Below, in pieces: positions 9,761 through 21,649 of a stretch of DNA of 64,000 bases (its first letter is position 1; each line of letters starts with the position of its first letter). The stretch comes from Psettodes erumei (taxonomy: Eukaryota; Chordata; Actinopteri; Pleuronectiformes; Psettodidae). The stretch lies in assembly GCA_016785225.1 (NCBI GenBank), contig JAFBJZ010000510.1, forward strand, positions 744,001 through 808,000, in the 5' to 3' direction. The translations under genes and the position numbers were made by a program. Under the pieces are notes generated by a model. It was not told where the DNA came from. It saw nothing but the letters and a program-made list of their open reading frames with translations, and did not search any database.

Positions 9761-12262
9761 CCGCACGCTGCCGTGAACTTTGGGAAACAAGTGTCCTGCA
9801 GCTGTGTACACACAGGTCCTGTGGCAGTGTTGCCTGCACACTGCTCCCTGATTGTCACGCCGCTGCTTTCTCATAATGGGCGCTGCTGCACAGTGTGTGG
9901 CCCCACCGGCTCCTTTCTCTGCAGAAAAATCAGAGCGTGAAAGTATGTGATTCACTTTTTTTTTTCTCTTCTCTTCCTTTTTTTCTTCAACAAGAATAGG
10001 TCCAGTGTTACAGTAACTTGTGCTGCGGTGCCCCTTGTTATCCTTAGTCTGTGTTTACAAAAAGACGAGACTCTTGTTTTCTCTTCTTTTTGTAGAAGGA
10101 GAGCAGTGGACAAGCAACGCTCTTCAATGGCTTCCGCCAATTTTCACAAAGGCATTGAGGCTGAAAGAAAGAGATGCAGCTGTATTGGAGGAGCCTCTAT
10201 CTATAAATACATAAGCAAGGCACATGGCTAATGAAGAACATATTAACGTATTGAAGCCTGACAGCAGTGGAGAAGCTGTTGTGACACTTTGTGCACACTA
10301 TAAAAGTTTTCTTGTTATAATTTTAATAGATAATATTTTTTAAAAAACCTTCCGACTAATTCCTTGTTCTTGCTGAATTCCACGGGTTTAACTTCTCCTG
10401 TTAAGCCTCCTGCTGCTCCGATGCACTTAAGTTTCCTGTTACATCACTGCACGCGTGTGGGGAAAAAAAGTGCCATTAATGATAATCATAATCATCCGTG
10501 TGTAATTTCGGCACAGGGCTGTACACGCCATCAGCAGGAGCGCCGTGGCTGAACAGATCCCATGTGGACGCAGCTGATGTGCTGCTTGTGCCACAAGAAA
10601 TAAGAATAAATGAAGGAGGGTAGAATCCAGCCAGTGGTACAAACCCCCCCCCCCCACGACCGCTGCTGTCAGGATTCACAGTGCATAGAAAATAATAAGC
10701 ATTCATGTTGTGATGCGTGTCACACGGCGGCAGCACATTCTGCACTTTTGTCCGCCCTTCCCTGTGGCTCGTGCTCATTACTCCAAGGAGCCTTGACACT
10801 CCCCACCCCTCCGTGTGCAAGAATGACCTCAGTCTACGCTGGTGTTAGTCCCTACACATGTTGCCCCCCCCCCACTACCTGCTTTACTGGCTCCTGATCT
10901 TGTTACCGTCTCCTATAAAATCTCTCAAGAGACAACCAAAACTATGCACGGACCTCTGTTATCTTAGCACTGAGTCTCTTTTCTGCCTGTTTGTAATGTC
11001 AACGATCTCACAACAGAATCAAGTTCTTTGGTTTAGGGCCTCTGGATTCCACCATCAGCTAAGTGCCTTGCATGTCAATGTAAAATGTGCCGAAGGCCCC
11101 GCTGTTTTCCTTGAATACCTCGTTTCCTTTTGGGTATCCTCTCCATCTATCACATTTGCATTTGCTACAAACACAGCACCGTAATGTGGATTGCTATTTC
11201 CTTTTGATAACAGTCGACTGGCCGGGCAGGAAAACAAATAGGGTGTTTTGAAATTGACACAAACATTAAAGCGCAATCAAAGTCATGATCTAAAGCGTTC
11301 TATTTAATGTCAGCCATTCATGTGCTGATTTCAAATTGCTAACAGCACCACGCTGTGCCAAGTGTCTATAATCATAGTGACAATATACAATATTCTGGCC
11401 TGTAGGCAAGAGCTCCCTCTCCAATTATGTTTCTCTTGGACTGAGATTGAATCTATTACTGTGTAATTGCCTCTATATCTCCAACTATCACCCGGAGCAG
11501 TTCCACGGATTATTCACACATATGGAGGGTAACTGTTTGGTGGAAATCAATGCTATTTTTAGGATGTTGTTGATGTTGAAGGAGCGGTGTCCTGATACCA
11601 CCCACAATTTGCTGATCAAAGTTATTGGAGGACTGTCTTATCCCAAATTATTAGTCATGGTAACTGGGGCAGTTTTCCTGTCTGAGACTGTAGTGGAGTG
11701 GAGTGAGGAGTGCATGTAAGCATTGTGCCCAAGTTGTGGCAAAATAATTTTGAACGTTTCCTGTAATGTTTTGGTCCCAGGTGGGTGCGGTTCAGTGCGC
11801 TAAGACAAGTCGGAGAGCATCAGTCAGGCTGTCAGACACTGAGAAGTAGATTTACTTTAACTTTACTTTCCTGCGCCGGTCCAGCACGGTAAAGCCTCTG
11901 GATCTCGGGCTCTAAGCAGGCTGAAACAGACATTTAGAATGAATTATTTATAATTCAACTTAATGCTCACGCCTCCCCAGGCTGCCAAGAGTCAGGTGAT
12001 GTATATCACCATCCAGGGCTGAATGAGTTTTCTCTTCTTTATGGCTGACCACTTTCTTTCGATTAAAATAACTTTCCGTCCTGCTGGTGGTTGGCCCCAA
12101 GATGGTGATGTGGGCATGTCTCTGCCCGGCACTTCGATCAAACTTTCTTTCGGGCCGTCAATACATTTGCCACAAGGATTTGCTGACCCACTAAACTTCC
12201 ATCCATGGCTTCTTTTTTGCACCTTCAATCTTTTTTTTTTGTGTAAACACCATTTCCTTGTT
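9761..12262. other. Non-coding stretch with possible regulatory block
   Basis: No gene seen. C homopolymers lie near 10650 and 10866. The segment at about 11060-11530 has even composition with words such as CACATTTGCATTTGC, TCCAATTATG and GTGTAATTGCC and lacks repeats, so it is a candidate conserved non-coding element. No test of this is possible here. Confidence 0.35.
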
Positions 12263-12263
12263 G

Positions 12264-12300
12264 TGGGGTGGGTTGGGGTGGGTTGGGGTGGGTGGGTGGT
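12264..12300 (+). repeat. G-rich tandem tract, potential G-quadruplex
   Basis: GGGGTGGGTT repeated about three times and then GGGTGGGTGG. At least six G-runs of three or more lie within 37 bp, separated by one or two T, which fits the usual intramolecular G-quadruplex pattern. Confidence 0.85.
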
Positions 12301-15300
12301 ATTTAAACAACAGTATTTAAACAACAATATAATCACTTTTCAGATCTGCTAGAGGTTAGTAACAGTCACGTTTTTAGTGACCTTCCCTCTTTATGACCAT
12401 GATCAGGCCCCAATATTACACAAAACATCTGCCATGTTAAAACAAGAAATCCCATCGTGCAGGGATGCCAGTGTGCACAAAATGCACCATATGGTGATCT
12501 TTGATTCTGACTTAAAGATTTCACAGCTATGATCACACACCCACATCTCATCTGGCAACAACCCACTGAGTCAACAGTTTTTATTTTTAGATTTGACGTC
12601 ACTGTAGGAGCTGACTGCTGTGAAGTTTCCAGGTGTCAGACTTTGCATATCGTCAAAAATAGTTCCGTGTTCTGGTTGAGGTAGCCACTGAGCTGCGACC
12701 TTTTTGTGCAAAGAGGAAACGTGCGATCCAGGTTGGTTATTTAAGTTATTTGTGCAGATCGCTATGACAGTCGACATACGCACACGCCATGTCGCCTATT
12801 TAGTGAAAACACGGTAAGCTCACAAGGAAGCTGACTTCCGTAAGATTTTCTACATGTCTTTTTCCAGACGCCCCAGACTGAAGACTACTGAAATATTAAA
12901 GATGCATAATGTAAGCACTGTGTAAACAGAGCTGCTCTCTGTGACGAGTCCAAATATCGTTATGCGGATTTCAAATCAAACCAAATCAGCCAGAGAGTCC
13001 GGGTCGCTGCAGTTTTGCTTAACGATGGCTGTTCCAGGGAGTCCTCTCTCGCGGCCACCATCCTGCAGGTGATCACCTATTTCTTCAATATCCAAGGGGA
13101 AGCAGGACGAGCACAAGTATACGAGGTCTTCTAATGACAGAGAGAAAGAAAGAGCGAAAGGTTTCGAAAGCTCGGCGTCTGAAAGGAGCTGAAATATGAA
13201 GGGGAACATGAGAAGATGCTGGTGTGTTGCATCCAACATGCATCGCAGAGGAGACACGTCTCAAAGGAGAACAGAACAGCAGCCGCTAGGTAGAGGTCTC
13301 ACAGGGACACCAGCTGCATCGTAACATGCTGTGTAACTGTAACCATTTTTACAAACTGACATGCAAATCAGAAGCATAAGTGAGTGTTTGTGACCAAATA
13401 ATCAAAGCTGAGGTTAGAAGAAGACTCCTCACTTATTAGCTGTTCTGCAGCTTTTAGTCACATGACCATCTTCTTGAGCAGATGGACTTTGTCCAGTTGT
13501 AGCACTGTAGCTGGTCAGACTCGTGTTTGACGTGACTGGAGAACTTCCTCATCGCGTGGGCTCATTCTTGACCTTTAAAAACGCATGGCCCAGTATGTAG
13601 CCGATTTTTCACTTGAAGCTTTTGTTTCATCCGAACGATGCGAGTCATGGACATCGGCGTCTCCTCGGCAACCGTGGAAGATTCTCATTTTAATATCTTT
13701 AGATTCTGATTGGCAGGTGGGAAGCCTGACTTCGTAATGGCGCTCTCTGACACAGCCCTGCACGAGCATAGCGAAGTCAGAACTGTGAAAGGAGCCATGT
13801 TATTGGAGATTCAGCAGGTAATCGTGCGCTCACACCCCGTTCACACATGAGGTGTGACAGGCTGCCATTCAGTGCGAATCCACTCGCAATTCTCACATGT
13901 CTGAAAAGGTTCAATTTAATGCAGATGTCCTCTGACACACAGGGTCGCCAGACTCATTCAGTCCAGTTGTATTTGAAATGAACCACTACTTTGTTGTGCG
14001 CCGGTTGAGAGGCACAAGCAGAAAATAAATACCTGTTAATGATGTTTACCACACATGCAAAAGATTCAGGAGGCAAGATCCTGCTAATACGAACTAGACA
14101 AGAGGTTTTCAGGGACCTTTGCTTTGTCTCATGGTCATATGTTCTTTAAAACCCACTAAACTGTACCATAGATTAAAAATCTGCAAGTGAGCAGTTGAAT
14201 TAATTTAAATTGCAAAAGAAGGATGATGAATTTAAAAAAAAAAAAAAAAACACTGCTTTGTGTGCATCTGTTTAGTGTTTCCATAGTTCCAGAGCTACTG
14301 TTCTGTGCAGAAATGTGGACCTGGCTGCTGTTGCTGCTGCTGCTGCTGGATGCATGCGTGGGCGTTCCACTGATGTTTGTTGACACTTGATTGATTTATT
14401 CATCTTTCTTGGCTCTGCCTTGCCCAGCAACTGTGAACGCTGCGGTCTTGATGTGGCATCTCAACAGAGGTTGGGGGCCTCGCCGTGACAAATGCAGCGC
14501 CTCTTTTTGACGAGAACCCCCCGCTCCCGTCTTAAAGGCGAAAACCTCAGAATTTCTGTCCTGGGAGTATCTCTCTGTTTACACCGAAAGTGAAGTTTGA
14601 GCGAACTATTTATAGGAAAAGAAAGTGTCATGACCTGTTCTATAAATTTGTAAAATGAAAAATGTCAATCTTCTGCAAAATTCCTAAAAAGTAGAGATTG
14701 TGTTTTTTGTTTTTTTTTTTAAGTAGCAAGGATTTCATCTGAGAGTCTCTGATGTGCTGATGATGATGTTGTGATAGGCTGGCAGACCATGTCCCCCCAC
14801 ACCTGGACTATCACCTTTCCCGACATCCCACCACGGAGAGAAAGATTCAGAGCAGGCAGCGGGGGGTTGTGATTTGCTGTGGCATAACAGCAACCTGGAT
14901 TACGGCGGGTTCAGATGCTTTGTGGTCATTTTAGACAGAGCAGAGAACCACGATGGGCCATTTCACAGCAGAAAAATAGGTAAGACGCTAAGAGGAATCG
15001 CTTTGACCCAACTACGCTGAAAGAGTAGCTGCACATACACAGGAGGATTTCACAAAGCTGTGTCATCACTGGGCTGTTGCCGTTTGATGGCTCGCTCTCA
15101 AACTTTTATTTTTGTAAAAAATAAACGCGTAGCTCTATTAAACCATATTTTGCTTTCCTCCTGTATTGCACGTCCATCGGTTTTGGCCACTTGAGGGACG
15201 GCTTGACGAGAAATGTGTGTGTACAATTCAAGGCGTTCAGTGATGACGCAGGTGATGGTCCGCCGGAAGACACCCGCCTGTCGAACGTGCGGTGTGCTGG

Positions 15301-16690
15301 CCCTGGTTTCTGCTGCGATGAAGCGTCTACACGGCCGATTCAATCACAGCTTCACTCCCAGGTCTTTGTTTACGGTTGTAAACGTATGAATTTGCCTCGG
15401 CCGCGTTGTGAAGCTGGAGCGACCCATAGCTGTTTGTGCCTAATGAGGTGTCTAATGTAACGGAGAACAGTCAGGCTTTGTACTTCGCCAGCTCCGGGTT
15501 TTCATGAATCTCTGCCTCCGACATGCAGGGAATGTTGGAAAATGTTTGCGGGGAACTGCCTGCAGATCTTCTGAAGACGTTACATCACAAGTCAAGACTG
15601 GAAAGTGAGATCAGAACATTTTCTGACTAATTGTGATGTCACTTTCACCTCAGAGTTGGGCAAAAAATTCGAATATAGAGGTTCGTAACAGGAAAAAAAA
15701 AAAACACAAGCCGTTTGACTAAACAGAGCAGTGACAGTAACATTACATTGGTCTTTTGTGTGCCCTGGGACTCAAACCCTGCTCCATAATGCACACAGAG
15801 CCAGAGAGAAAGCCTGTCACTGTATACATATATCTACAGCATATCACAAAAAGCGACAGACGTGTTCAGTGGGAGCTTCCTCTTTCACGATACGGGAGCA
15901 TTTTATTCTCATTCTCCAGGTACCGCAGGTAGTAATACCCTCAGGAGTATATTTTCAAAGACTCCAGCTATTACCGCGCTCTACAATTTATACGAGGGAG
16001 CTCAAAGGAAGGAAGTGTATGGATGAACAGCTCTGTGGCTGCATTCGTCTGGGCTCCACTGCAGGTAGCTGCGGGCTCGTCTTTAGCAGCACAGCACGTG
16101 GCTTTGTGGAGTTTTGTTTTAGAACTCAGCCACACCTGACCGAGCAAAGTGCCAGAAAAGAAAAGAAATCAAAAATAAATCTATAATGAATAAATCTGTC
16201 AGCCTGCAGTAGCCTCAGACAGGTAAACATGGCTGACGCCAGTGTGAAGAGGTGTTTGATCTGAACAACCAGTCGGTAGACTGCCCTGAACTTGTGGGTT
16301 CAGAGTTCTTGTGTAGGTTACCGTTGCCTCTGCAGGATGAAGCTCGTGGCCTTTCACCTGGCTCCACCTGATGGTTTGTGGTTCAGAGTGAAATGTGTCG
16401 ACAGCAACCGGGTGGATTGCTGTGAATTTTGCCACAGATATTTAAGGCCCCTGGAGGTTGAATCCTCATGATGCCGATAACCCTCCCACTTTTCATTGAC
16501 CGGAGCTCCATCAGAGGGTCAACGTACACTTGGGTTGCATGTGAGAGCCCTTGGAGACGCCTGACTGATGAACACAGCTGAAACGCTTTCTGTGTCGACA
16601 CGCCATTAGTCTTGCTCTGTAATGTTTGTGCCGAGCCTCCTCTGAGAAACTTTGTGGTTTTTCGACGGGAGGCTGGATGGGTCAGCCGGT
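12301..16690. other. Non-coding stretch
   Basis: No gene or clear mobile element. An A homopolymer of about 17 lies near 14234, an interrupted CTG tract near 14325-14350, and T and A runs near 14711 and 15693. Short open frames on both strands do not look like protein. Confidence 0.4.
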
Positions 16691-16700
16691 GAGAGGGGGG

Positions 16701-16753
16701 GTCCCAGCGGGTTCCAGCGGGTTCCAGTGGGTTCCAGTGGGTTCCAGCGGGTC
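16701..16753 (+). repeat. 10-bp minisatellite, G-rich
   Basis: Five near-perfect copies of GTTCCAGYGG (16701-16750), the first carrying a C for T, followed by a decaying sixth. Each unit boundary makes a GGG run, and GAGAGGGGGG lies immediately upstream, so the plus strand has G-quadruplex potential. Confidence 0.9.
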
Positions 16754-16759
16754 CCTCCG

Positions 16760-19700
16760 TGCTCAGCTGAGATGGCTCCACCAGGGGGATGTTCCACTGT
16801 TTACTGTACTGACTCACAGAGCAGCAGTTGAAATTATTTATGGATAAATGAATTAATACCACGATGGGAGAGTTTCATCCCAATCACCCGCCCTGCGGCA
16901 CACATGTAGAGTCAGCGCTGTTGATAAATCTTAATGGATTATTGATTAATACTTTATGTTCAGTGACAGAAAGTTCTGTAGCTACAAAGTGATTTAAAAT
17001 AGATGCTTTCTGGCTGATGGCTTGTATTTGAACCACAGCGCTTCCTCCCAGTGCATCTTGTCTTCGCGTTTAAAACATCTGCCAGCGAAAAAAAAAACAA
17101 CCAACCAAAAAGCAAAAGCACAAAAATCCTGCCCTTTCCCAGAAGTGCTGGGTAGCTAACAGTGCAGCCCCCAGCTGCGTGTGTGTATGTGTGTATGTGT
17201 GTGTGTTTGGATGCACGGCTGCATGTTTCTCCCCCAGGTCATAATGCAGTAAATTAGACTGTGTTTTTAGTGGGCTCGCCGTGCTGAATAACAGTTAAAT
17301 GCACTGTAAGTCAGCAATCTTCCCACTCAGCAGCAGGGATTTTTGCTGAGAGCTCAGCGCTCTGGTTCGGTGTCAGTGACAGGCTGTTTCTGAGATTAGC
17401 TTTGATGTAAACCCACTATTAGGCTGCCTTTAAGTGGCCCTGAAGGCAGCCATGTTTTTGTTTTCTGGGCACTACAGCACAACTTTTTTTTTTAACAGAT
17501 AATTTCTCCAGACCAAAAGGAGAAACGTCATTATGTCCTTTTTGAAGACAGAAGCAGTGAGACTGCTTGCGAGGTTCTTGGTGGGTAGCTAATTTGCTGC
17601 TCAACAAGGCGTCACATTACTGACAACAATAGATTACAAATGTCCCGAGAAGCGTCGCTGTGAATTACACCAGACCGGGACAGACGCAATGCTCCTGCTG
17701 TCAATCTGCCCACTACAATTGGCCCTATTACAGTTTAACAGCCATCAAATCCACTGTACAGTTAATATCCTTTTCATTGTGAAGTTGTGCAAATCCCTTT
17801 CTGTGCCACAGGCATGTCAAATGTAGCTTTAACAGGAGTAATGAAAGCATAATACAATTATACTGTGGGAATTATGAAACAGTTAAAGCCCCGTAATGAT
17901 TCTGGAGCCACTGGGACAATTATTGCATTTCATTTATAGATACTGTCACTGCAGATTACGTCTTGATTTGACGTTCTCGAAGCGAGAGGCTCATTAGGAG
18001 GTTTTTTTTGGTTTTTTTAATTAATCCGGAGTGAGCGGGCCGACGTTGGTGAATGCTCCACAGGAAGAAATGAAAGGTGCAGTGACAAGCCTCTGTCGTG
18101 TTTGTGGTTCAGCAAAGTTCAGACAGAGTTCCTGAAGCCTTTACAAACAGAGGGAGAAAATGTGTCCCCGGGGATAACGATAAAAGGAACGACTCCCCCA
18201 AGAGTTGTCAGACAGCGCCTCCAATCCTGTCTCTGAAGCCGCCTCTTCATGACTCTGGCCGTGTGTTCGGAGGCGTTGGCCTGCTGCAGAGTGAGTTCAG
18301 GACCGATCAGACACCTCTGTGATGGATAAGAATCTAAACAGGGTCCACAACTTTTGCACAGAGCTGTAGCTTATACCTCAAATAACCAACTAGTTCACCG
18401 AATACTGGAAATAGTCCCCAGCAAGTACAATATTTCCTCCTGTGATCCTGCAGCCTCTCTTCTAAAACCAACAGTCATTGGTCTTTTCATGGGCAGGTGG
18501 CCGCCCTGTTCTTATTTTAATGACTTTAAATCACCATTTAGCTTTAGAGTGGAGTGTTCTCCTTCAGGTTGACAATGTTCTGTAAAAAACTTAACAAGCA
18601 GCTGCGGTGGAATAAACACTTCTTAGAATCAATGTCCTCTCTCCATCTCACCCCAGGAACTACGTTTCCCCCTGCGGTCGCCGTGGTGTTGAGAGACGAT
18701 GGCTGGATGAAGTCTGCTGGAATGCATTCAGGTATTAGACATATCAACGCACAGACCTGAGACCAGCAGCACTACAGCGGAACCCCTGGGTCCCAGCTTG
18801 GGTCTCAGTTCAAAGTGCTATTTTAAAAGGAGAAAATCTCATTTGAACTTTCTAATAACCTGTTCCACTCGCAGTTTTCATGTTTCTCTTGTAGCATTGG
18901 GAGTTGCATAATGGCCTCTTGAAATAGCTTAGATTTGGCTCCACTCTATTTGAGTTCTTCAGAGCCATCTTGCTTTGGAAAGCGTGGGGAACTATAAACT
19001 CGCTGTTCAGCGATGGACCCTCAAGTGCACTTTGACTGCGTGTGGACGTTGGAGCCCCCACTGAATGGCGAGATCTTAAAGAGCTCAGCGGCGATGCGAG
19101 GATCCCCCACAGCCTCTGCTAAGCCTTTTTGACCTGGCGGAGCCGGAGAATGAGGCAGAAATCTGGCTGAGTTTCCTCCGCACAGATTTATTCATGTCGA
19201 GGGCTCCTCTTTTGACCCACCTCAGCCACACGCCGTCCTCTTTCTCTGCACTTTTTTGATCCGCTGACCGCACTTCAAACCATAAATAGACCAAATAAAT
19301 AAGCAGCAGCGACTTGTCGAGGGCTGACACTTGGACGTAATAGGGAGAGTGCGAGCGGAGCTCTGGTTCTTTAATCAGTATTGGCTTCGGAGATGCTAAA
19401 AAGAAGCTGGACTGTGATAGCTGGGCGATGAAGGGGAAAAGGGGGCCGCGACGCTCCCCGGTCGCTCTCGACCTCGCCGTGCCTCAGCGCAGCTTTGGCA
19501 CTTCATCCGCCTGCAGATTTGCATAATTTACAAAGTGCCCCCAGGAAGTGCCTCCTCATTACAAGGCGTGTTATTATACTTTATTAGCTTCACAATCTGG
19601 GCCTTTGTGCGCGCCGCCTGATAACACAGTTTACACCAAACAAACTGATGGGACACACAGCCGCACTTTCATGTCTGGGACTCGTGCAGGTCCTTGAAAC

Positions 19701-20695
19701 TTGGTTTGGCGTGACGACTCTCACCTCGGTTTCAGAGACAGAGAGGTCGAACCACTTTTATTTGCAAGTTGCGTGTGTCATTTTCGAAGGATTCTAGTCT
19801 CCTGGTTCCAAATGTTGATATTAATTTATACTATCGTCACAATATTATTGTTGCATCACTGTTTTTGCTGTTTACCGCTGTGCCGACAGGAGCCTGCGGT
19901 GCTTTTATCGTCGGTATTTGCCGGCTGATTTTCATGCATGCCAGTACGCCTTTCCTGTTGTGCTTTGACTGATTGTCTCGGGTGCAAATGCCAAAGCACA
20001 TCTTCATTTGGCTTGTTGTGTCGAGGGGCGCAACGCTACCATTCCCCCACATCGCTGTTATTTACACTAGCTAACAAGGTTGGGACAGGATTTAGACTCC
20101 TGAATGTCACGGCGGTTTTAAAGAACCAGAATTTAATAAGCTCCCCTGTCAGGTTGGGTTGCAGCAGTGCATTAATATGCATGAATATGTATAAGCATCT
20201 CCTCCTCACATTTAAAGGATTAACAGCTGAGTCTGTTACCTGTTTTAGAATTGCCGGAGGAGGAGTATTTTCGGCTCTACCGGGGGGAGAATTATTTATA
20301 ATGAATATTATTATGTGCTGTGGGGCACACCATACTGAGCTAATGTCAATACTTAAGGCAAGACTGGCTTAAAATGCTGTACCTGCATGCCCCCCTCATA
20401 ATTACTCGATTTCAATTTGCATATTGTGATAATTTACAAGTAATGTGCCACTTCGCTCGTTCACAGCTTGGAATTAATAGGCTCCGACTGTCTGGGTGGT
20501 TTCGGGTGGAGGTGTTATGCTCTTGACCCACTTCCAGGAGTCTGTGTCACTGGCGCTCCGTTCAGCTGAGTCAGCTCTGCCCTCCCCACGACTCGGTCTC
20601 CTTCCTCACTGCCCCCCATTTATATGCCCTCATCATCCCCGGGCCAATCTTTCCCCATTTGCTGCGGCTGGCAGTGGGAATGGACGGCGCCGCAA
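16760..20695. other. Non-coding stretch with possible regulatory blocks
   Basis: No exon or mobile element recognised. A short impure TG tract lies at about 17178-17210. Segments at about 17640-17990 (CTACAATTGGCCCTATTACA, TAATACAATTATAC) and about 20150-20440 (TTAATATGCATGAATATG, TCATAATTACTCGA, ATTTGCATATTG) carry octamer-like and homeodomain-like words without repeats and look like candidate conserved elements. The segment at 19440-19500 is locally CpG-rich without a linked exon. Confidence 0.35.
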
Positions 20696-20711
20696 ATAGC
20701 GCTCGGCCGCT

Positions 20712-20800
20712 TAATGAGGGCACGGGCGACCTGGAGGTGAGGACAGCGGGCTTGGTGAGGGTTGCAGGTTCGAATCCCAGGGTAAGCAGAGAGCAGGCGT
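20712..20800 (+). mobile_element. tRNA-derived SINE remnant
   Basis: GGTTCGAATCCC at about 20767-20778 is a perfect tRNA B-box. A degenerate GGCGACCTGGAGGTGAGG about 45 bp upstream lies where an A-box would sit. No cloverleaf can be drawn with confidence, so this is more likely a SINE head fragment than a working tRNA gene. Confidence 0.45.
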
Positions 20801-21300
20801 TCATGTTGAGCACGTGTAGGCATAATCTGCACGCACCTCGAAAAAGATTTATCTGTTTGAGGTTAGCTCTCAGTAAGTTGTGATATACAATATATTGTGG
20901 CCCCTATAGACGCGGACTCAATCTGGATAAACAGCAACATTATACTCACTCTCTATCTAATCAAACCCATTATTGAATAATCCATCTGTCCGTTTAGCAC
21001 CTCGTAGTCTAGCTCAGCGTCATCTCCTCAAGCCCTGTGATAATTTACTGCCGCCTCTGTTGTTTGGAAACATGCTTATATTCAATGTGGGACCTAAAAT
21101 TGCATTCTGGAAGTAGAATATGCTATTTGCTGCTACCGGTTTCCCCTTTGAACGTAAAGCTGAATAAATAATAAGCACTTGCTCCGTGGACAGCTTAACA
21201 ACACCGCTGCACAGATAGATCAACAAATTTCAATAAAAGCTCGAAAGCACTCCAAGAGCACAGACCTGTGCCAAGCCTCCTTATTTCCCCCAAACCACAG
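20801..21300. other. Non-coding, candidate conserved element
   Basis: Evenly composed sequence with words such as CCATTATTGAATAATCCATC, GTGATAATTTACTGCC and GAATAAATAATAAGC. No gene. It resembles developmental enhancer sequence in texture only. Confidence 0.3.
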
Positions 21301-21399
21301 CAGTATTCAGATCTGGATCAGTGTATGACATTTTCTTGGGATGGTGTCCTCCCCTCCAGGAGTTGAGCTGGGGACCTGCACCCCAATCATTCGTGTTTT

Positions 21400-21640
21400 G
21401 CTTCACCCAACTTCATGCATTTATGGAGATATTCTCAAATTTTGCCCTGTCTTACAATATTCAAGAATATTTCAAAATTTCCTGGATCCAGATACTGATC
21501 CGGATCAAGTTAGACCAAGAACCACCTCTGGTAAAAAAAAATAAATAAATAAAAGGAAAAATTTGTCCATTACTTTTTTGCATTCCCCTTCACACAAACA
21601 AACCCACAAAACATACCCCTCCTTGGCAGAGGTAATAAAT
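21400..21640 (+). mobile_element. RTE/SINE-like repeat 3' fragment
   Basis: Contains TGGATCCAGATACTGATCCG and, about 100 bp on, CCTCCTTGGCAGAGGTAATA. Paired 'ggatcc...gatccggatca' and 'cctccttggcagaggtaat' motifs are familiar from the 3' end of an abundant non-LTR-derived repeat in fish. An A-rich insert (about 21533-21555) interrupts this copy. No coding remains. Confidence 0.55.
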
Positions 21641-21649
21641 CTATAAATT

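Noticed and set aside
9574..9955. Overlapping frames on both strands across the TCC and 9-bp repeats
   Set aside because: Openness in several frames is a product of the tandem repeats.
14156..14386. Serine-rich minus-strand frame from a CTG tract
   Set aside because: It is explained by the short CTG repeat and poly-A run, with no further protein-like sequence.
16383..16862. 159-codon minus-strand frame
   Set aside because: Its repetitive middle is the translation of the 10-bp minisatellite, and the rest has no protein-like features.
20740..20800. A functional tRNA gene
   Set aside because: Only the B-box is convincing. The acceptor and anticodon stems cannot be paired, so a SINE remnant fits better.
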